This document shows, one piece after another, positions 57,641 to 64,000 of a stretch of 64,000 bases of DNA. The notes under the pieces are model-generated. The model did no database searches, had not been told where the DNA came from, and saw only the letters and a program-made list of their open reading frames with translations. The position numbers and the translations under genes were made by a program. The stretch is from Dysidea avara (Eukaryota; Porifera; Demospongiae; Dictyoceratida; Dysideidae), in the NCBI RefSeq assembly GCF_963678975.1, contig NC_089281.1:6411277-6475276 (forward strand). The letters are read 5' to 3'. Every line of letters starts with the position of its first letter. The stretch's first letter is position 1.

Positions 57641-60600
57641 TGATCTAATATCTAGCTATAGTGCTATACCTCTGCCCACTTGCAGCCTGGAGACACAAAG
57701 TCAGTTACATCAACTTCAAGCCACACCTGAAGAGACTTCCTGACCTGTTAATGTGCACCGAATAAGTCATAGTAAAACTTTTGAATTGTATATACCATCA
57801 AGTACTAGGAATTTTAGTTCGCTTAGGGATCATAAAAATAGAAAGCATTGAAACAGCAGAAGTTTTCTACACTTGCAAATATACCAGTCTATAGGGTTAA
57901 ATGTCCACTAGTATATCTGCAGGCACTGATTACCTACCTTGTTTCACTATTTATCATTTCTATGATCCCTAATAAAATTTAAAATTCCTATTTTTTCCTT
58001 TAGCTTATTTATTTAAATATTTATTTTGGTTCCAGCAGTACAAATTTCTTGAGATGTTCTCCAGCCAAAAATATTCAACGTGTATCAACAGGTAAACCCA
58101 CGCATACCATATCAAAAGAAAGAATGGCACTACGTATGCAATAAAATTGTGTACCTGAATGCGCACCCCAACTATCAATTACTGAAAGAAGCGAAGTGAC
58201 CATTATGCTTTGTTTTCAACTATGTTCAGCCCTTACACAGCATTACAAATGTAGAACAGTATGAGAAAAGTGCCTCTGCAATCAATCCAGTCACTATGGA
58301 AAGCACAGGGAAGCCATTATGTGCTATCGTGAATTAACATCTTAAGGAGGACAAAGGTAGGCCCTTGATACATACATTTATGCATTGTGGCATGCCAAAA
58401 GGCACCTGTCAGGAGGATGAAGTGACATCTAGCAATAAATAAAAATCAAGCCCCTTAGCCATTATCAAGTTACATTTGTCTGAAGGCATTAGTAAGTCGG
58501 TTACTCAGTCAGCAGAACTAAACTGCAGCTGGGTGATATTTACTTTGGGTTGGGAAATATTATTGAGTTGAGCGATATTTGGTTATTGTATGAGCTTTTA
58601 ATGCAATTATTCATTATTGCAATATTGCACGTGAACTTGAAACACATTACTACAGTTTGGAAAGTCTGTAATGTCAATATGAGTGCTTGTTTTCACTCAG
58701 AATTACTTTACAAACAAAGCTTTCTTGCTAATAAGTTAACCAATTGACATAGTTAGCAATAGTATACACGAACTGTATCAAATAACAGGCCCCGAATAGA
58801 CACAAATTAGATGATAGATGCGATAATTATTGCAATATGATAAATATTGCCTATGCAATAATATTGTGAAGGCTAATACGTGTATTGCAGGCACTTGATT
58901 AGGTGGTATTGATGATTTATTGAAATATTGCCCAACCCTATTGCATTGAAGGTACCTTTGGGCTTGGTTGTACCTCACCAGTCACCAATACTGCCAAGGT
59001 ACCGTTAAGGTAATGTGAGGCTGATCTCTGGTCAATACTATTTTTGAGAACATGCAAACCTCCATGATCCCTACTATTATACAATGTTGGCAGTGTATAA
59101 TATTATTAATAGTACATAGTAATAAGACAGCTACATCAGGATTGAAGCCAAGTCAGATCATTTGGATCACATTAAGTCAGGCAGGTCTCATCTGCTTTAG
59201 GGATCACATGTGATGATGAAGTAATTGTGTTCAATTGCTCTTGGCAATATACTACAGTGTGAGTATTCAAGAAATTTCAAAACAGGTCATTGCTAGTAAT
59301 TTTATTACAGTGGGTTCTCCATTATCCGAACACCAGTGTGCCAATGTGTTCAGATAAGTGAATCCCATTCATTTGTATAAAGTTTTGTTCAAATACTCTC
59401 GGAACATACAGTAAGTGTTAAAATACTCTAATAAAAGTACTGTTCAGATTATTGAGTCTGGATAATCAAGTATCCAGACAATCGAGTACCTACTGTACTG
59501 GTAGAAAACAACAAACTATAGTCTAATCCTCCAACCCTTAGGTATTTGGTTAACATTTACATTACCATGAATGGCCAACATCATGCGCATGAGCTCTGTT
59601 CACGCCTGTGTTATATTCTGGATTATTATCTATGTCAATACGTCATATGGTCAGTACAACTGACCTGGCTTCAACCCTGAATTATATTATGGTAGGCCAC
59701 TTGTTTCAAAATGATTATTTGATATGTTCAATGAATTATTTGGTATGTGCAATCAGTGTTGGGGGTAACGCATTACTTATGTAACACGTTATGTAATAAT
59801 TATTACTTTTGTGGTAACTAAGTAATATAACGAAATACTATAAAAACAGGTAATATAACTGAAGTTGCTTTACTTACAAATGTAATGCGTTACCTAAGTA
59901 ATATAGTTACTGTAATGAGTCTAATATTATTACTACAGGTAACGGAGTTACTAATTTCGTTAGTGTTCCACTGAGTAATGTGTAACTAATTACTTTAAAA
60001 AGTAACTGCCTCAACACTGGTGCAATGAATTATTTAGTATGTGCAATGAATTATTTGGTATGTGCGATGAATTATTTGGTATATTCAATGATTTTAGTGC
60101 TCTATTTTGTGAACTATATTTTTGTGAATTATATATTTTGCGCTGGTAAATAATTTGTGTTAGGTATTGTTATCATAATCGGGTTGGTGTTAGTATCGCT
60201 ATAGAGCTTATGCAGGGGGCGTGGTAATTATTTCTAAGCACCTAGCTCTCACAAATTTAAGATGCGCATTGCCATTTGTAGGGGGTACTGTATCAGTTTA
60301 GCTAACAGCAACAAGGGGTAGTCACTTCCATACCACCAACTGATGCACTTGCGACCGGGATCAAGAAGTTTAGCACCTCAATACCTCGATAAATCGAAGC
60401 TGATTTGTTGCAAGGAAGATCCTTACTGAAACACTGGCTATTGAGTGGGCATGAATGTCCAGATGTACTGTATGAAATTTATATAACTACCTCAAACTGA
60501 CACCCAGTCTTTATACACATGAGCAACTAAAATCTTATAAAAAGTCAAGAGGATTTCAATCAAGTTGTAAACGGATGGGTGAGTGATAGTGTTTTCACTG

Positions 60601-63295
60601 TCAGTAGATCCATAGTTCTTGTTTTCAGTACTTGTAAAACATTCTCAAAACCTTTCCTTACCCTGAAGGTATAGGGTTTCAGTTAAGGCCATCATTATTA
60701 CATTTCTTGTTTCCCATCACCGCCCGCATAAATTTTTAGATAGCCGCACCAAATTTTAATTATTTGATTACAGATCACGTGAATGCACTACGTATTTCAT
60801 GATAGAAGGAGGCACAGAGTGACCAAGCTTTAAGGTAAATGCATTAGTTGCACCTATAAACATAGCAGAAGGGTGCAAGACCCTCCACTCTTGTTCAGCT
60901 AGGTGCATGGGTGTACAGTCCTGCATGCAGCATGGCAGCCTTCAAGATCGAGATACTCTAGAAGAATTGTTTTTGGGAACATTTTATTGATAATTTTTGC
61001 AATTACCACTACCTCTGTTCCTGCTTCAAGTGCTCCAAGATACAGTGGCGGATCCAGGATGGGGGATTTGGGGCAAATGCCCCCCCCCCCCCCCCCTTCA
61101 AGAAATTGCATACAAGATCAAGATACTCTAATAGAGCAGTCAATTACTCTAATAAAGCAGTCACAATGTTCATGAAGCAGTGTAGCTTACCTATGAAGCT
61201 ACAAATAGGATTTTATTTTGCATAACAGACGTGATATAGTTGGTAAGGATAACTAGCTATTATTGCTGTGACCTTTTTTTTTTTTTTTGGTCTTCAACTG
61301 GTTTTCAGCAAGTTTTTTTGGTCTTCAACTGTTTTTCAGAAAGGTGCCCCCCCCTCTTTCGAAACTCTGGATCCGCCCCTGAGATACCTGAACTATCTCA
61401 TGCATTCTTTAACTTGTATCCTTTCCACCCCTTATGATTTTACTTGTAGTTAGATAATTTTATAAATAACTATCTTACGGCTACTAGTGGTAAAACTCTG
61501 CACCCTCAGGACTGTAATAATATTGTAATTATTATTATTTTACTGTATTGCATATGGCATATGTACAGTTCTGTAAATTGTTAAAATAAAGTATATAAAT
61601 AAATAGAATACTTAATGTTGGTTAAACAATGTATGGTTTCTCAAATGACATTTATTAGCAATATCTGATTACATTGTAAGTATAAAGACAAGATATACTA
61701 TAAAGCAGTCAGGCAAAATGAACTACTCTAATAGAACAGTCACTTAGATATAGTAAAAATCTCTTAATTCTTGCATGCTGTATCATTTCTCATGTGAGAA
61801 GATTCACAATAAAGGTTTTACAGCTTGTTATGGCTATGCAGCAGGTGTTTGTGGCTCTCTGTGCATAGCTAGTTTTGTCAGCTGAGCAGTTGCAGACTGT
61901 CACAAGATATATGAGCTCTCAAATAACAATCAGTTGTGATTTGTTTGCTCTTTATAGTGTGTAAAAGCTGAAATCATCTGAATTTGCTCAAAAATTTAAT
62001 CAGCAGTTGTAGTTTTTCGCGAAAATATATGTCCGATGTTTGATACGCCTACATGCGCTTACAGATTTAATAATTACTGAGGCGTACAATCGATTTATAA
62101 GCTGAAACTTGGTGGGCTGAACCTTGAGTGATTACCCTAGCTGCATGCCAAATTTCATTCAAATCCGTGCATTTATTGTGCTTTGCGAGCTACAGTCCGA
62201 AAATCCATACTTTTGGCCAAAATGTCATGCAATTTGGACACATGCTTATTGGCTCACCAAACACACAGTCCTTGAAGAAATCCTACGAAACTTGGTGGAC
62301 TAAATGGTGAGGGTCTAAGGTAATAGCAATGCAAAATGCAAGGGAATACATTAGATAGTTTCTGCGTACGAGTGTCTGAAAATTCCTGGTGGCCAAACAT
62401 CGGTGGCTTACGTCTAGTCCACAAAATAAAACACTAAAATCATTGAATATATCAATTGATTTATTGAATATACCAAATAATTTATTGAACATATCAAATA
62501 ATTCATTGAATATACCAAATAATTCATTGCACATATCAATGGCAGATCCAGGATGGGGCATTTGGGGCAAAAGCCCCCCCTTGTGGAGGAGCCATAAAGT
62601 ACTAAACTTAGTCAGGCCAAGATCAGCTTATAAAACTCACGCAATATGCACATTTTACTAGCATTTATTACAAATTCCAGGCTCAACAAATTCACCTGAA
62701 ACCAAAGCAAACCAAAGCTATGAAATTGTCACCCAGCACCTTCATGCGCACTAAGCGCCTCTAAAAACAATTATCGTGCTGCTGTTGTTTAACACATTCA
62801 GAGCCTTTTAAACAGCTTTTAAGACTTCACAACTATCTGCAAAGGCCAAAATAGTAAAAATCAACAGTGAGATACTACTAAACGGTGTACTATTTGCTGC
62901 TTCAAAAATACAGCAACTAACAATAGAATCTGGCTCTCCCCAACCACCTACAACTTGGCCTGTTTGTGCCCTCCCCTTGCCAACTCCTAGATCCGCCCCT
63001 ACATACCAAATAATTCATTGCACATACCAAATAATTCATTGCACATACCAAATAATTAATTGCACATACCAAATAATTCATAGCACATACCAAATAATTA
63101 ATTGCACATACCAAATAATCATTTTGAAAACAAATGGCCTACCATAATATATAACACTGTCTTACCATGTCCGCCATAAAGGTGGTATATGCAGCATATG
63201 TGTAGTTCTCATGATGTTCACTGCAGTGCTTGCCTTTCTTGCAACCAGGAATGAGTTTTGCTGCATCAAAATCTTTGCTCTTCTGATTGCAACAC
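56954..63295 (-). CDS. Five-exon chain, possible 5' part of the SKICH-like gene
   Basis: Exons (minus): 63295-63166, 57744-57670, 57543-57436, 57375-57288, 57237-56954. GT-AG borders and phases agree; 228 residues are open from an incoming acceptor (phase 1) to a stop at 56954. Recognisable stretches: GCKKGKHCSEHHENYTY, then VRKSLQVWLEVDVTDF, YIACGEHKNRYNGIKLF and SDTGWSIKGSVTV. Family not recognised. The first exon needs one upstream nucleotide, so earlier exons exist before 63295. Alternative ending: a donor at 57109 (GTG|GTAAAG) leaves exon 5 in phase 0, which is exactly what the first exon of the SKICH-like chain (50457) needs; both chains could then be one gene. Intron 1 is 5.4 kb and almost wholly transposons. 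Confidence 0.65.
57605..57642. repeat. (TGCG)n microsatellite
   Basis: About nine gtgc units in an intron, preceded by a short (tg)n. Confidence 0.9.
57832..59085 (+). mobile_element. Composite dispersed repeat, longest copy E, with 5' hairpin
   Basis: Starts ttagggatcataaaaat and ends catgatccctactattata, so the outermost ends are inverted. The first ~145 bp are a hairpin (57832-57975) of the 14181 family. The block order of copies A and C follows: ggtaaacccacgcatacc, aactatcaattactga, caatcaatccagtcac, gtctgaaggcatta. A further insertion at about 58531-58940 has ends gggttgggaaatatt and aatattgcccaaccct. This copy suggests that hairpin and composite repeat belong to one mobile unit. Confidence 0.65.
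59308..59495. mobile_element. Tigger/pogo-like MITE, second type
   Basis: cagtgggttctccattatcc at the left and ctggataatcaagtatccag with gagtacctactg at the right; TA on both sides. 188 bp; related in end structure to 45264-45459. Confidence 0.7.
59754..60019. mobile_element. hAT-like MITE in the left foldback arm
   Basis: cagtgttgggggtaac and aactgcctcaacactg inverted ends; gtgcaat duplicated at 59747-59753 and 60020-60026. The interior consists of gtaacgcattac / taatgcgttac words pairing across the centre. Confidence 0.8.
61044..61380. mobile_element. MITE, ends agtggcggatccagg / ctggatccgcccct
   Basis: Clear inverted ends gcggatccag / ctggatccgc. It contains a run of about 17 C (61080-61096), the dispersed motif (61114-61165), and a T-rich run. 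Flanks aagatac and gagatac may be a diverged duplication. Confidence 0.75.
62539..63000. mobile_element. MITE in the right foldback arm, same family
   Basis: atggcagatccagg at the left and cctagatccgcccct at the right. Flanks acatatca (62531-62538) and acatacca (63001-63008) are an 8-bp duplication with one mismatch, taken from the 21-bp repeat unit. Confidence 0.8.
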
Positions 63296-64000
63296 CTGAA
63301 TCTGTGTATAAGAGTCAAGGGGTATCACCTAGGAATGCACCGTAAGTAGATCTGCAACTGCAGTCAAATCTTTACTGGGCAAAATTTCTCCTTGAACTGT
63401 GACTTCAACCACCCATCAGTGCTTGAGCGTTTATTCTCAGAGTTCTGACTGTTGCTTTATTCCCTATGCATGCTTGTGCTTGTAACTTAGCACAATAATT
63501 TTTTGGTGTATGCTACCTTCAAGTAGACAAGACGAAAACAGAAAGTTAGGTTTTAATACAATCCTTTTATCATTGAATGAAGGTTTGTTTTCTGTAGCTG
63601 AACGTTCAATTTCTGTAGCTCAAAACCTGTTTACTCATGTGGGTGTTGGACACATGTACCAATAGCTGTGGAAGAATGACTACTGAAGCTTTGTAACATG
63701 TTGTTGGAGATTCTTACATCTTGCAAGTTGTGTATTTTGTAAACTTGGCTTCACATATGTATAGTTTTCAATTGTGGGTTTTAACTCTTATCTCGTCTTG
63801 ACCATTGACCTACTGTGGAGCGATTTTGTGGCCTTCACCATTGCCTTTGTATTTGACTGTCGTTGTAGATCTACCTACAGCAAGAGCCTGTGTGACACCC
63901 CTTTGAAGGTAATCAGTGGCGTAGCTAGCCCAGAAGGATTGGTTGGGCACCACTGTATGTATACAGGCTGCAGCAACCATGATATGTGAAGCACATTTGC
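63296..64000. other. Upstream flank, truncated element at the window end
   Basis: No exon recognised between 63296 and 63913. At 63914 cagtggcgtagctagcccag starts an element with ends like 55682-56694, running out of the window or truncated. Confidence 0.4.

Larger units (their letters stand above)
59683..63155. mobile_element. Foldback-like element with 21-bp tandem repeats in its arms
   Basis: Left arm 59683-60112 and right arm about 62413-63155 are inverted: tatggtaggccacttgtt outside, then copies of a 21-bp unit (gcaatgaattatttggtatgt), then attttagtgctctattttgtg inside; the right arm carries the complement in mirror order. Each arm has been split by a different MITE (59754-60019 and 62539-63000). 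The 2.3-kb centre has no transposase that I can see and contains a third MITE (61044-61380). The outer right end is about 10 nt inside the intron that begins at 63165. Confidence 0.8.

Overview
The window is eukaryotic nuclear DNA from an animal. It is AT-rich, has GT-AG introns that are often only 51-63 nt long, AATAAA-type polyadenylation signals, jockey/CR1-type LINEs, and a very high density of small inverted-repeat (MITE-like) elements. Very small introns together with this repeat load fit a sponge (demosponge) or another early-branching marine invertebrate; that placement is inference. No rRNA, tRNA, CRISPR or bacterial operon structure was seen.

Host genes. (1) Two intronless paralogous GNAT-type acetyltransferases lie on the plus strand at 1723-2661 and 10078-11019. 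(2) A 17-exon minus-strand gene runs from 31463 to 24123. I could join every exon in phase into a 1285-residue open protein: three N-terminal hydrophobic segments, a run of tandemly duplicated acidic exons (every one phase 1-1, separated by 52-nt introns), then a helical TPR-like C-terminal half resembling the non-catalytic half of adenylate cyclase 10-like proteins. (3) A minus-strand 13-exon chain (50457-42986, 421 residues, stop included in the model) ends in a SKICH-like beta-sandwich. (4) A five-exon minus-strand chain (63295-56954) lies just upstream and may be the 5' part of the same gene. (5) A weak two-exon small gene and a decayed coding remnant sit at 38312-37262 next to a CpG-containing stretch.

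Mobile DNA. A decayed LINE (5731-8735) keeps traces of a 2A-like motif, a PHD-like zinc finger, endonuclease and reverse transcriptase, and ends in a ~590-bp (TATG)n array. A better preserved LINE (18790-22470) has a largely open RT domain but is split by a 1.05-kb insertion. Two 5'-truncated LINE ends lie at 16000-16940 and 44177-45062. hAT-like elements with 8-bp target duplications, Tigger-like elements with TA duplications, several hairpin MITEs, and a five-copy composite repeat fill intergenic DNA and the large introns. A 3.47-kb foldback-like element with arms made of 21-bp repeats (59683-63155) fills most of one intron and ends about 10 nt from a splice donor.

Layout: 1-11 kb GNAT pair with a hAT element and LINE between them; 11-24 kb repeats and LINEs; 24-31.5 kb repeat-exon gene with a nested transposon in its last large intron; 31.6-42.8 kb mostly unrecognised sequence with scattered elements; 43-63.3 kb SKICH-like gene(s) with long repeat-filled introns. 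The exons stay open and in phase although their introns are packed with insertions, so the genes look live.
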